Shown: positions 26,087 to 34,892, numbered from the stretch's first letter. The stretch is 64,000 nucleotides of DNA from Paenibacillus sp. FSL R7-0204 (GCF_038002225.1 NZ_JBBOCA010000001.1:1116001-1180000); one strand, 5' to 3'. Numbers and translations: made by a program. Notes: generated by a model not told the origin, from the sequence alone.

Positions 26087-27502
26087 ATGAAAAGTATGAA
26101 GCGTGTTTTAGCGGGGCTCTCAACAGTACTCGTAATGTCATCTGCTCTGGCAGGATGCGGCGGGAACTCGGGTAATAGCTCGTCCGGCGCAGCTGCAACA
26201 ACGGCTCCGGCATCGAATGCGGCAGAGGCAACCAAAGCTCCGGAAGCGGGTAGCGGTGAGAAGGTAACGATCAATCTGTGGAGCTTCACCGACGAAATTC
26301 CAAACATGACTAAAAAGTATTTGGAAATTCATCCAGAGGCAAATGTGGAGTTCAAAACTACGATTGTTGCAACTACAGATGGCGCATATCAGCCTGCTCT
26401 TGACCAGGCTCTTGCTGCCGGCGGCAAAGATGCACCTGATATTTATGCTACTGAAGGCGCATTCGTTCTCAAATATACACAAGGTGATGCATCCACTTTT
26501 GCAGCCAACTATTCGGACCTGGGCCTTACTGATCAAATGGTTAAGGATGCAGGCATCGCTCAATATTCTGTTGATATCGGCAGCAAAGACGGGCAACTGA
26601 AGGGTCTCGGCTATCAGGCAACAGGCGGAGCCTTTATCTATCGTCGTTCGCTTGCCAAGGATGTGTTTGGAACAGATGACCCGGCTAAGATTAAGGATGA
26701 GGTGGGTCCAGGCTGGGATAAATTCTTCGGTGCAGCAGAGAAGCTGAAAGCTAAAGGATATGCCGCAGTTTCCGGTGACGGCGATATCTGGCACGCGATC
26801 GAAAACAGCTCGGATAAAGGCTGGATTGTTGATGGCAAGCTGCATATTGATCCGAAGCGTGAAGAATTCCTTGATCTCTCCAAGAAGCTTAAAGACAATA
26901 ACTACTACAACGATACGACAGATTGGCAAGAAGCCTGGTTCGCTGATATGAACGGCACTGGCGAAAAACCAGTCTTCGGTTTCTTCGGTCCCGCTTGGCT
27001 CATTAACTATACGTTAAGCGAACATGCCAAAGATACAAAGGGCGACTGGGCAGTTACTGAATCACCAACAGGATTCTTCTGGGGAGGCACTTGGTTGCTC
27101 GCTAACAAAGACGTAACTAAGGACGAAGCCAAGAAAAAGGCTGTTGCAGACTTTATCAAGTGGGTAACACTCGATACTACTGAAACCGGACTCCAGTACT
27201 ACTGGGCTAACGGAACGTTGAAAGATGGCGAGCAAGGCGCGAAGGACAGTGTTGCTTCCTCCGTTGTTATGGATAAGTCTAAAGGTGACTTGGAACTCGT
27301 TGGCGGACAGAACATTTTCGATATCTTTGTTCCGGCGAATGCCAACGCTTCCGGTAAGAACTTGACTGCATTCGACGAAACGATCAACAAGCTCTGGCGT
27401 GATCAAGTACGCGAATATACTGCAGGCAATAAGACCCGTGATAAAGCAATCGAAACCTTCAAACAGCAAGTCAAAGATCAACTTAATATCGATAGCGAAT
27501 AA
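26087..27502 (+). CDS. carbohydrate ABC transporter substrate-binding lipoprotein
   Basis: 471 residues. A lipoprotein signal peptide ends in LAGC with Cys24 as lipidation site, followed by a Ser/Ala/Thr-rich linker to about 60. The mature part is a family-1 extracellular solute-binding fold (INLWSFTDEIPNM, LAAGGKDAPDIYATEG, GFFGPAWLINYT). AGGGGAGG at 26073-26080 supports ATG 26087, with ATG 26096 as an alternative. It captures an unknown sugar or oligosaccharide outside the membrane for the permeases at 27564 and 28537. No ATPase gene is present, as is usual when a shared MsmX-type ATPase serves several importers. Confidence 0.92.
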   Translation: MKSMKRVLAGLSTVLVMSSALAGCGGNSGNSSSGAAATTAPASNAAEATKAPEAGSGEKVTINLWSFTDEIPNMTKKYLEIHPEANVEFKTTIVATTDGAYQPALDQALAAGGKDAPDIYATEGAFVLKYTQGDASTFAANYSDLGLTDQMVKDAGIAQYSVDIGSKDGQLKGLGYQATGGAFIYRRSLAKDVFGTDDPAKIKDEVGPGWDKFFGAAEKLKAKGYAAVSGDGDIWHAIENSSDKGWIVDGKLHIDPKREEFLDLSKKLKDNNYYNDTTDWQEAWFADMNGTGEKPVFGFFGPAWLINYTLSEHAKDTKGDWAVTESPTGFFWGGTWLLANKDVTKDEAKKKAVADFIKWVTLDTTETGLQYYWANGTLKDGEQGAKDSVASSVVMDKSKGDLELVGGQNIFDIFVPANANASGKNLTAFDETINKLWRDQVREYTAGNKTRDKAIETFKQQVKDQLNIDSE

Positions 27503-27511
27503 AAATCAAAC

Positions 27512-27540
27512 GAAGGGGCGGGGAGTCATCCCGCCCCTTC
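27512..27540 (+). other. intercistronic stem-loop after the substrate-binding gene
   Basis: Perfect 11-bp GC-rich stem (27512-27522 with 27530-27540) and a 7-nt loop, with no T run. It probably stabilises the upstream mRNA or partly attenuates read-through, keeping binding protein in excess over permeases. Confidence 0.65.
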
Positions 27541-27563
27541 ATATCAACTAAAGGGGTGAGAGC

Positions 27564-28547
27564 ATGCGCCGCAAAGGTGTGAACTACTCTAAATTCGGCT
27601 ATATTTTTACGTTTCCGTTTGTTTTGGCATTTCTGATCTTCTCACTCTATCCGATTTTGTACACCGCATTCATCGGGTTCACGGATTTGCAGGGATTAAT
27701 ACCAAAACCAATACATATTTTGGATAATCCTTTTCAGAATTTCAAAGATTTGCTCTTTAGTAACGCCTCTTTCCGGAAATCTCTGATTAACACCGGGTTG
27801 CTCTGGTTCCTTAACTTCGTTCCCCAGATCCTTCTTGCACTCTTACTCACTGCCTGGTTCACTAACCAGCGTCTTAAAATTAAGGGACAAGGCTTTTTCA
27901 AGGTTCTGCTCTACATGCCAAATGTTATTACTGCGGGTACAATCGCCTTGCTGTTCAGCACTCTGTTTGGCTATCCGATGGGTCCGGTAAACAGCTTTTT
28001 TCAAATGATGGGCTGGTCCGACGCTCCGATCTACTTCCTTCAGGATAAGACGGTAGCGCGGGGCATTGTGGCATTCATCCAGTTCTGGATGTGGTACGGA
28101 AATACCATGATCATTCTTATCGCAGGTGTTATGGGTATCAATCCTGCGCTCTTCGAGTCTGCGGCGATTGACGGTGCAAACGGAGTTCAAACGTTCTTCC
28201 GGATCACACTGCCAAGTTTACGTACCATTCTGTTATTCACGCTGATTACATCGATGGTCGGTGGCTTGACTATGTTTGATATCCCGCAGCTCTTCCTTGC
28301 AGGCGGACCGGATGACTCTACGCTTACCACGTCCATGTTCATTTATGGGCAAGCCTTTAAAGGAAGCTATCTGTACAACCGTGCTGCTGCTGCGAGTATG
28401 ATTATGTTCTTGATTTCGGGGATATTGTCTGCATTTGTGTTCTATCTAATGCGTGACCGTGACGCGGCAAGACTGAAAAAAATCGAAAAAATGCATCGGA
28501 AATCCAACAAGAGCAGCCAAAAGGGGGGCGTAGCACATGGACAATAA
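27564..28547 (+). CDS. sugar ABC transporter permease, MalF type
   Basis: A 327-residue inner-membrane protein with six predicted helices, starting with FTFPFVLAFLIFSLYPIL. The conserved EAA loop reads SAAIDGANGVQTFFRITLP, which contacts the ATPase. GGGGTGAG precedes the ATG. The 3' end overlaps the next permease by 11 nt. It forms the translocation channel with the protein at 28537. Confidence 0.93.
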   Translation: MRRKGVNYSKFGYIFTFPFVLAFLIFSLYPILYTAFIGFTDLQGLIPKPIHILDNPFQNFKDLLFSNASFRKSLINTGLLWFLNFVPQILLALLLTAWFTNQRLKIKGQGFFKVLLYMPNVITAGTIALLFSTLFGYPMGPVNSFFQMMGWSDAPIYFLQDKTVARGIVAFIQFWMWYGNTMIILIAGVMGINPALFESAAIDGANGVQTFFRITLPSLRTILLFTLITSMVGGLTMFDIPQLFLAGGPDDSTLTTSMFIYGQAFKGSYLYNRAAAASMIMFLISGILSAFVFYLMRDRDAARLKKIEKMHRKSNKSSQKGGVAHGQ

Positions 28548-29391
28548 TCAAAAAGGCGGAAATGTCACCCGGACGATCAATAAAACGATTATCTATATCG
28601 TTTGTATCAGCCTGGCGGTGCTCAGCATTTTACCGTTTTGGATTATGTTTGTAAACGCCACCCGCTCTTCAGCACAAATCCAAGCCGGTCTCTCATTATT
28701 GCCTTCATCCCATATGATGGACAACCTGCGGGTGCTGCTCGAAAAGAGCTTCGATCCGATTCAGGGGTTCATGAATTCATTTATTATTTCGGCTTCAGCC
28801 ACTCTCCTGACTGTCTATTTCTCATCCCTTGCGGCGTACGGTCTAGTGACTTATAGCTGGAAGCTGCGCGGGGCATTCTTTACCTTTATTTTGTGTGTAA
28901 TGATGATTCCTTCTCAGGCAAGTGCCATTGGTTTCTATCAGTTTATGTACAAAATACATTGGACCAACAGCTTCCTTCCACTGATTCTTCCTGCAATTGC
29001 CGCGCCGGCGGTAGTGTTCTTTATGCGCCAGTATCTGCTGGCCACGCTGTCGATTGAGATTGTGGAAGCAGCACGCGTGGACGGGTCCGGTGAGTTCAAA
29101 ACCTTTAACCGCATTATCTTGCCGCTGATGGTTCCGGCAGTCGCAACGCAGGCCATCTTCGCCTTCGTGGGCAACTGGAACAACTTGTTCATGCCGTTAA
29201 TCCTCCTTACTCAGAAGGAGAAGTACACGATGCCTATCATGGTCAGCTTGCTCCGAGGGGATATATACAAGACCTCATTCGGCTCGATTTATATGGGGCT
29301 GGCGCTGACCGCATTGCCGCTGTTCGTAGTCTACTTCCTGCTCTCCCGTTATATTATCGCAGGTGTAGCGCTGGGCGGAGTCAAAGAATAA
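28537..29391 (+). CDS. sugar ABC transporter permease, MalG type
   Basis: 284 residues with six predicted helices and the EAA loop VEAARVDGSGEFKTFNRI. The C-terminus, SRYIIAGVALGGVKE, is typical of MalG-type subunits. It overlaps the upstream permease gene, whose last codons contain its AAAAGGGGGG ribosome binding site. It completes the heterodimeric channel. A terminator follows at 29424. Confidence 0.93.
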   Translation: MDNNQKGGNVTRTINKTIIYIVCISLAVLSILPFWIMFVNATRSSAQIQAGLSLLPSSHMMDNLRVLLEKSFDPIQGFMNSFIISASATLLTVYFSSLAAYGLVTYSWKLRGAFFTFILCVMMIPSQASAIGFYQFMYKIHWTNSFLPLILPAIAAPAVVFFMRQYLLATLSIEIVEAARVDGSGEFKTFNRIILPLMVPAVATQAIFAFVGNWNNLFMPLILLTQKEKYTMPIMVSLLRGDIYKTSFGSIYMGLALTALPLFVVYFLLSRYIIAGVALGGVKE

Positions 29392-29423
29392 CCGGATCAG
29401 GATAGCTGTGAAGACAAACCATG

Positions 29424-29469
29424 CTGCAGAGAAGGTCCATTCCGGTGGATCATTCTACTGCAGTTTTTT
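29424..29469 (+). terminator. terminator of the first sugar ABC operon
   Basis: CTGCAG at 29424-29429 pairs with CTGCAG at 29458-29463, with an inner TCCA/TGGA stem, followed by six T. Confidence 0.75.
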
Positions 29470-29540
29470 ATATGCGGCCGGTTGAATGAACATCCGGCAT
29501 CAGGTAATGTTGAAGGATCAGCGGATAGGGGGAAGCAGGA

Positions 29541-30023
29541 GTGAAAATCGGATTGTTAATTATCGATCTGCAAGAGGTCCATGTAAGCGAGGTAGAGCAG
29601 AAGGAGATTGACCGCGCCTGCGAGTATATCAATTATGTCTCCGGGATGCTGCGGGCCAAGGGCCATGCCGTGATTCATATTCAGGACATTGAAGGGATGC
29701 AGCCCTCTGAGGAAGCGAAGTTCGCGATCATCCCCGGAATTGAGATTCAGGAGACGGATTTCAACGTGAAGAAGGAATACTCGAATGCCTTTTGGAAGAC
29801 GGATCTGGAAAAGCTTGTGCGGGAGCAAGGCATCGATCTGCTGATTCTCTCCGGTTATGCCGCCGAGCATTGCGTTCTGTTCACTTATAACGGTGCTGCC
29901 GAGAGGGGAATTAAGGCGGTACTGCTGCAGAATGGGATTCTAAGCTCGCACAAGGATGTAATCACGGCGGCGTACAGAGACCGTAATCTGATTTCGTATC
30001 CTGTGATTCAGGCTCTGGTGTAA
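29541..30023 (+). CDS. isochorismatase-family cysteine hydrolase
   Basis: 160 residues of the isochorismatase-like fold: IIDLQEVHV at the start carries the catalytic Asp, and LSGYAAEHCVLFTYNGAAERG contains the cis-peptide region and nucleophilic Cys. A Lys in FNVKKEYSNAFWKT may complete the triad. The family hydrolyses amides such as nicotinamide or carbamoyl groups, or isochorismate; the substrate cannot be read here. The start is GTG with an upstream AGCAGGA. The gene has its own unit between two terminators. Confidence 0.8.
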   Translation: MKIGLLIIDLQEVHVSEVEQKEIDRACEYINYVSGMLRAKGHAVIHIQDIEGMQPSEEAKFAIIPGIEIQETDFNVKKEYSNAFWKTDLEKLVREQGIDLLILSGYAAEHCVLFTYNGAAERGIKAVLLQNGILSSHKDVITAAYRDRNLISYPVIQALV

Positions 30024-30084
30024 TCTTGGCTGGCTGAGAAGGAACGCCGGACGATAAGAAGATAAGAAGCTTCAGATGACGTCA

Positions 30085-30128
30085 CCAAAAAACACCTCAG
30101 GCGCCGAGTGGGCCTTGAGGTGTTTTGG
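30085..30128. terminator. bidirectional terminator between convergent genes
   Basis: AAAACACCTCA (30089-30099) pairs with TGAGGTGTTTT (30116-30126). It serves the plus-strand hydrolase and the minus-strand LLM oxidoreductase. Confidence 0.8.
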
Positions 30129-30153
30129 TATGCTTTGCTGTGCTGGCGTGCAG

Positions 30154-31230
30154 TTATTTCCCCTCAGTACGGGCTAATTCCGCATGCACGATAGGGGCTA
30201 CCTTAGTGCCCAGCAACTCAATGGCACGCAGGACCTCATGGTGCGGCATGTAGCCGACATTCACATGCAGGAAGAACCGGGTCACGCCGAGATTCTTGCG
30301 CAGCAGAATGATCTTCTCGGCGACATACTCTGCGTCACCGACATAGAGTGCTCCGCGTAAGCTGCGGGCATCGTCGAAGGCTGCGCGGTTGTAGGTTCCG
30401 CCCCAGCCCCGTTCGCGGCCGATGACATTCATCTGTGCTTGGGTGGACGGGTAGAACAAGGCCGCAGCCTGTTCGTTAGTTTCACTTACGAAGCCGTGGG
30501 AGTGTGTGGCGATCTGCAGTTTGTCCGGATTATGTCCGGCGCGTGCTGCGGCTTCCTTGTACAAGTTCACCAGCGGAGCGAACCGCTCTGGCATTCCGCC
30601 GATAATGGCGAAGGCAATTGGCAGACCCAATGTTCCGGCCCGCACGGCAGATTCGGGATTGCCGCCGCTGGCGATCCAGACCGGAAGCGGGTCCTGAACA
30701 GCGCGGGGATAGACCGGCAGATTGTGAATCGCCGGACGATGTCCGCCGCGCCAAGTGACCTTCTCGGAGGCGCGGATCGCCAGCAGCAGCTCCAGATTCT
30801 CCTCGAACAATTCATCGTAATCCTCCAGACTATAACCGAACAGCGGGAAGGACTCAGTGAACGAACCGCGTCCGGCCATAATCTCTGCCCGCCCGTTCGA
30901 GAGGCCATCCAGCGTAGCGAAATCTTGGTAGACCCGCACCGGGTCATCCGAAGACAAGACACTGACCGCACTGGTCAGTCTAATCCGCTTGGTTGTCGCT
31001 GCCGCTGCGGCGAGGACTACAGCGGGGGCACTCCCTGCATAATCCTTCCGGTGATGCTCGCCTATTCCATATACGTCCAGGCCCACTTGATCAGCGAGCA
31101 CAATCTCCTCGACAGCTTCCCGCAGCCGTTCTGCATGGCTGATCGTCTGCCCCGTCACCGGGTCAGGTGTAGTCTCCAAAAACGTACTTATCCCTATTTC
31201 CATAATCTTCTTCTCATCGGCCATGTTCAT
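30154..31230 (-). CDS. LLM-class flavin-dependent oxidoreductase (luciferase-like)
   Basis: A 358-residue TIM-barrel protein of the bacterial luciferase/F420-FMN family. Recognisable segments are [13 protein letters not shown] near residue 55, [39 protein letters not shown] and [12 protein letters not shown]. Family members oxidise diverse substrates with reduced FMN; substrate unknown. The start is preceded by AAAGGGGCGG. A paralogue with the same landmark order lies at 54816-55952. Confidence 0.9.
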   Translation of the reverse strand: MNMADEKKIMEIGISTFLETTPDPVTGQTISHAERLREAVEEIVLADQVGLDVYGIGEHHRKDYAGSAPAVVLAAAAATTKRIRLTSAVSVLSSDDPVRVYQDFATLDGLSNGRAEIMAGRGSFTESFPLFGYSLEDYDELFEENLELLLAIRASEKVTWRGGHRPAIHNLPVYPRAVQDPLPVWIASGGNPESAVRAGTLGLPIAFAIIGGMPERFAPLVNLYKEAAARAGHNPDKLQIATHSHGFVSETNEQAAALFYPSTQAQMNVIGRERGWGGTYNRAAFDDARSLRGALYVGDAEYVAEKIILLRKNLGVTRFFLHVNVGYMPHHEVLRAIELLGTKVAPIVHAELARTEGK

Positions 31231-31356
31231 CCGCCCCTTTCTTCATGTCTTCATTCTACTATACTTTTTAATGTTTCTCAACTTTAGTAAGTGAAATGAG
31301 CGAATTTTGTTTTTTATTATTGTATACAGAAGCCCCCGTTATTAGCAGGGCGCACC

Positions 31357-31731
31357 AATGTAGGCGAAAAACCGAACACATTGGGCAGGTACGAGGCGGG
31401 GGCAAATGTAGACGAGTCGCGTAGGTGAAATGTAGTCGAAAAACCGACTACAATTAGATCGGGTGCGGCGCGTAGGCGAAATGTAATCGGAAAACCGATT
31501 ACAATTGGATCGGGTGCGGCGCGTAGGCGAATTGTAGTCGAAAAACCGACTACAATTGGATCGGGTGCGGCGCGTAGGCGAATTGTAGTCGAAAAACCGA
31601 CTACAATTGGATCGGGTGCGGCGCGTAGGCGAAATGTAATCGGAAAACCGATTACAATTGGATCGGGTGCGGCGCGTAGGCGAAATGTAATCGAAAAACC
31701 GACTACAATTGGATCGGGTGCGGCGCGTAGG
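31357..31731. repeat. 51-bp tandem hairpin repeat array, left segment
   Basis: Six regular units with hairpins starting at 31429, 31480, 31531, 31582, 31633 and 31684, plus a degenerate first one at 31357. Each unit has a 24-nt GC-rich spacer and a 27-nt palindrome. The two main palindrome forms, GTAATCGG/CCGATTAC and GTAGTCG/CGACTAC, differ by paired changes. The last 8 nt (31724-31731) are the target duplication of the IS256 element. Confidence 0.92.
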
Positions 31732-33144
31732 GATGGCGTAAAGTAAGTTGTGTACCAAGATTTGGAGCCTAGTCAGGCACCAAAAAAGTAGGGTATCCTC
31801 GGGATTGCGAAACCACCAAGGAGGAACCCTACCAATGAATATTTTACCCGAAAGTTCGCTGAATAATCTATTTGAAAAACTTGTTAAAGATTTTGTGAAA
31901 GACAACATGGAACGCCTGTTGCGCGCCGAAATCCAGGGGTTTATGGAGAGTGAAGAAGCCGGCGCCAGCAATAGTCGCAATGGCTACTATACGCGAGACT
32001 TACACACGAAATATGGCCATATCGAGGATCTTCAGGTGCCCCGGGACCGCCAAAGCCTTTTCCAGACGCAGTTGTTTGAGCCGTACCAGCGGCGGGACGG
32101 ATGGTTAGAAGAGGCCGTCATCCAAATGTATAAATCGGGCATGGGTACGCGGGATGTGGCCCGGTTCATTGAAAGTATGTTTGGTAGCCACTACTCCCCA
32201 ACCACGGTCAGCAATATTACGGCTACAGTGCTGGACGATATCCACCAGTGGCAAAAGCGGCCACTGAGCAAACGGTATTCTGTGATCTATTTAGATGGGC
32301 TGTACGTGAAGCTGAAACGGGGCACGGTTCGTGGTGAAGTGGTCTACTTTGCGATGGGAATTGACGAGGAGGGACAGCGTCAAATTCTCGGGTTCTACGT
32401 GGGTGGCCAAGAGAGTTCGAATGGCTGGCGGGAGGTACTCAAAGACCTGTACGACCGCGGAGCGCAGGAAGTCCTGCTGGGTGTGTTTGACGGGCTACCG
32501 GGACTGGATGCGGCGTTTAAAGAGACCTATCCTCAGGCGGATGTACAGCATTGCGTAGTGCACAAAGTGCGGGCCACGTTTCATAAAATTCGGGTGGAGC
32601 ACAAAACCGATGTCATGGAGGCGTTGAAAACCGTATATACAGCACCGGATGAAGTGGTAGCCCGGGCTAACTTTGATACGGTCAAAGCGAAGTGGAACAA
32701 GCTGTATCCGAAGGAAATGAGGTCCTGGGAGGAACAGTTATCCACACTCCTGACGTTCTACAACTATCCGCTGTCGATCCGTAAAGCGATCTACACGTCG
32801 AACCCCATCGAGCGGATGAACAAGGAAATCCGCAAGCGTCTGAAACCGATGAACAGTCTGACAAACATGGATGCCGCAGAGAAAATCGTGTACCTGGAGA
32901 TGCTGGAATACAATGAACGTCATGCAGGGCGGGTCGCCCAAGGCTTTGGAGTGGATGCCGTTAAAAAGAAGCTAAAAGAGCTATTCGAAACACGCTACCC
33001 CTCTTTGCCCACACCGGAAGAGGCGTAGCAGATAAATCCAGTTTCTGGGAGTCGGGGTTCCCCCTCCCCCCAGAAACACTACATCCCAACCCGTAACCCG
33101 GGGGAGGCACTTCTACTCTTTTACACAAACTTCTTGACGCTACC
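31732..33144 (+). mobile_element. IS256-family insertion sequence, complete, 1413 bp
   Basis: Imperfect terminal inverted repeats: 17 of the first 23 positions match between GATGGCGTAAAG at the left end and the complement of CTTGACGCTACC at the right end. The 8-bp target duplication CGCGTAGG lies at 31724-31731 and 33145-33152. Both copies fall in the spacer of the 51-bp repeat, so the insertion point is exact. It encodes one intact transposase. Confidence 0.93.
31835..33028 (+). CDS. IS256-family (mutator-type) transposase
   Basis: 397 residues of the DDE type, with Asp154 (YLDGLYV), Asp219 (GVFDGLPGLD) and Glu326 (NPIERMNKEI). The CHxxR-like element reads QHCVVHKVR. ATG 31835 follows AAGGAGGAA; a longer open frame from 31748 starts within the insertion sequence's left end and has no good ribosome binding site. 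The frame is intact, so the element may still be active. Confidence 0.95.
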   Translation: MNILPESSLNNLFEKLVKDFVKDNMERLLRAEIQGFMESEEAGASNSRNGYYTRDLHTKYGHIEDLQVPRDRQSLFQTQLFEPYQRRDGWLEEAVIQMYKSGMGTRDVARFIESMFGSHYSPTTVSNITATVLDDIHQWQKRPLSKRYSVIYLDGLYVKLKRGTVRGEVVYFAMGIDEEGQRQILGFYVGGQESSNGWREVLKDLYDRGAQEVLLGVFDGLPGLDAAFKETYPQADVQHCVVHKVRATFHKIRVEHKTDVMEALKTVYTAPDEVVARANFDTVKAKWNKLYPKEMRSWEEQLSTLLTFYNYPLSIRKAIYTSNPIERMNKEIRKRLKPMNSLTNMDAAEKIVYLEMLEYNERHAGRVAQGFGVDAVKKKLKELFETRYPSLPTPEEA

Positions 33145-33239
33145 CGCGTAGGGGAAATGTAATCGGAAAACCGATTACAATTGGATCGGGTGCGGCGCGT
33201 AGGCGAAATGTAATCGGAAAACCGATTACAATTAGATCG
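33145..33239. repeat. 51-bp tandem hairpin repeat array, middle segment
   Basis: Two units (palindromes near 33155 and 33206) stranded between the IS256 and IS3 elements. Removing both elements and one copy of each target duplication rejoins this segment in register with the flanking ones. Confidence 0.92.
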
Positions 33240-33275
33240 TGGTCATACCCCTGTCAAGTAGACAGATGAAAAAAG

Positions 33276-34313
33276 CTAAGCAGCCAGCGCGTGTCGATAC
33301 TCAATCGGCGCGCGCTGTTTCAGTTTCGCCTGAAAACGTTGGTAATTGTAAAAGTAGATATACTCCTCAACGGCTTGATGAATCTCTGCTTCTGACTTAC
33401 ACTGGTGAAGGTACAACTTTTCTGTCTTCAGATGCGAAAAGAAGGATTCGATGCAGGCGTTATCCAGGCAGGTTGCTTTGCGAGAGTGGCTGCCCTTGAC
33501 GCTGAATGCCTCTAATCGTGTGTTGTACGCCTGAGACGTGTACTGAAAGCCTTGGTCCGAATGGAGCACGGCCTCAGACACGTCTCTTTTCCGTGTCCAC
33601 TGTTCAACGGTATCTAAGACGAGGTTTACGTCGTTTCGCTCCGAGATCTGCCAAGCTACAATCTCATTGTTAAAGAGGTCCTGAATCGCAGACAGATAAT
33701 AAAAACGGGTGCCGTCTGAGATATATGTGATGTCCGTTACTAGCTTCTGCTGAGGTGCTGTCGCATGAAACTTACGCTTTAATCGGTTCGGGTAGACCAC
33801 GGAAGGAGTAGAGCCCGCACGACTCCTTTTCTTGCGAATGACAGACTGGATCGATAGCTCTTTCATGAGCCGCCATACCTTCTTGTGGTTGACGAGGTAG
33901 CCTGCCTCCCGCAGGGCTGCCTGCATTCGAGGGTACCCGAAATAGGGATGAACCAGGTGAATAGCCACCATATGCTCTTTAATGGCGTGCTCTTGCTCAT
34001 GGGCATCCATTCGTCGAACCTCTGCACCTCGCCACTTGTAGTAATTTGCCCGCGATACCTCTGCAATGGCTAATAGGCGGGTGATGCCATGTTGGTCACG
34101 TAGTTCTTCAATTACGGCGTATTTGTCGTGCAGTCCAAGCTTCCCTCCCTTTACAGATTTGGATACCGCTTTTTTAAGTAGTCCACCTGTGCCTTTAAGT
34201 AATCTCGTTCTTCTTCTATACTGGCAAATGTAGAACGTGGACGTCCTTTTAAAGGGCTTGTTGCCCCTTTTTGTGTATCGAGTGGCTCCCCATTCCGATA
34301 TTTCTTTACCCAT
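33276..34313 (-). CDS. IS3-family transposase OrfB (rve integrase catalytic domain)
   Basis: The frame spans 345 codons, but the first part overlaps orfA and is likely read only as an OrfAB fusion. The HTH_21 region (KYAVIEELRDQHG, VSRANYYKWRG) precedes the integrase core, with DITYISD, HSDQGFQYTS and ACIESFFSHLKTE supplying the D-D-E triad. An AAAAAAG slippery heptamer (complement of 34169-34175) lies in the overlap, and this frame is -1 relative to orfA, as in IS3-family programmed frameshifting. Confidence 0.92.
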   Translation of the reverse strand: MGKEISEWGATRYTKRGNKPFKRTSTFYICQYRRRTRLLKGTGGLLKKAVSKSVKGGKLGLHDKYAVIEELRDQHGITRLLAIAEVSRANYYKWRGAEVRRMDAHEQEHAIKEHMVAIHLVHPYFGYPRMQAALREAGYLVNHKKVWRLMKELSIQSVIRKKRSRAGSTPSVVYPNRLKRKFHATAPQQKLVTDITYISDGTRFYYLSAIQDLFNNEIVAWQISERNDVNLVLDTVEQWTRKRDVSEAVLHSDQGFQYTSQAYNTRLEAFSVKGSHSRKATCLDNACIESFFSHLKTEKLYLHQCKSEAEIHQAVEEYIYFYNYQRFQAKLKQRAPIEYRHALAA

Positions 34314-34480
34314 ACTTTAAGCTGGGTACAGTTCACAATCCCCAACCTGTCGGAGACGACCTTATAGCTCTCACCTCCTGTAAAATAGGCTTGAATAGCC
34401 TCTTTCTTGAATGCCTCCGTGTACGATTGAAACACTTGTCCCTTTTTGGCCATACCAAAATCCCCTCCAAGTTCACTCAT
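34151..34480 (-). CDS. IS3-family transposase OrfA (helix-turn-helix)
   Basis: Up to 109 residues; the likely start is the internal Met at 34453 (MAKKGQVFQSY). It has a helix-turn-helix of the transposase_8 type (TEAFKKEAIQAY, DRLGIVNCTQLKVWVKKY) and a C-terminal leucine-zipper-like helix (EEERDYLKAQVDYLKKRY). It binds the insertion sequence ends and is fused to OrfB by a -1 frameshift at the AAAAAAG run. Confidence 0.9.
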   Translation of the reverse strand: MSELGGDFGMAKKGQVFQSYTEAFKKEAIQAYFTGGESYKVVSDRLGIVNCTQLKVWVKKYRNGEPLDTQKGATSPLKGRPRSTFASIEEERDYLKAQVDYLKKRYPNL

Positions 34481-34537
34481 TTCCTCATGTTAACACATGA
34501 GGTTTTTTCGAGTGTCTACTTAAAGGGGATAATACCA

Positions 34538-34892
34538 TCGGGTGCGGCGCGTAGGGGAAATGTAATCGGAAAACCGATTACAATTGGATCGGGTGCGGCG
34601 CGTAGGTGAAATGTAGTCGAAAAACCGACTACAATTAGATCGGGTGCGGCGCGTAGGTGAAATGTAGTCGAAAAACCGACTACAATTAGATCGGGTGCGG
34701 CGCGTAGGCGAAATGTAATCGGAAAACCGATTACAATTGGATCGGGTGCGGCGCGTAGGCGAAATGTAATCGAAAAACCGACTACAATTGGATCGGGTGC
34801 GGCGCGTAGGGGAAATGTAATCGGAAAACCGATTACAATTGGATCGGGTGCGGCGCGTAGGCGAATTGTAGTTGAAAAACCGAATACATTTG
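34538..34892. repeat. 51-bp tandem hairpin repeat array, right segment
   Basis: Six regular units (hairpins from 34559 every 51 nt to 34814) and a degenerate last one at 34864. The degenerate last unit and the degenerate first unit at 31357 are both followed by similar sequence (GGCAGGTACG), which marks the two ends of the ancestral array. Confidence 0.92.

Larger units (their letters stand above)
33240..34537 (-). mobile_element. IS3-family insertion sequence (two-ORF, IS150-like), 1298 bp
   Basis: Terminal inverted repeats begin TGGTCATACCCC at the left and TGGTATTATCCC at the right when read inward, and both continue into AAGTAGACA. The target duplication is the 3-bp TCG at 33237-33239 and 34538-34540. 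The insertion is in the conserved GATCGGG part of the 51-bp spacer. It encodes OrfA and OrfB in -1 register. Confidence 0.92.

Noticed and set aside
31342..31980. A minus-strand frame of 17-residue repeats across the left array (and a similar one at 34516-34932)
   Set aside because: The repeat unit is 51 bp, so any frame stays open. The two array halves are open in different frames giving unrelated peptides, and neither has a credible ribosome binding site. The palindromes covary as nucleic acid, not as protein.
31357..34892. CRISPR array
   Set aside because: All parts of the unit are conserved, with no unique spacers and no cas genes; the period is set by whole-unit tandem duplication.
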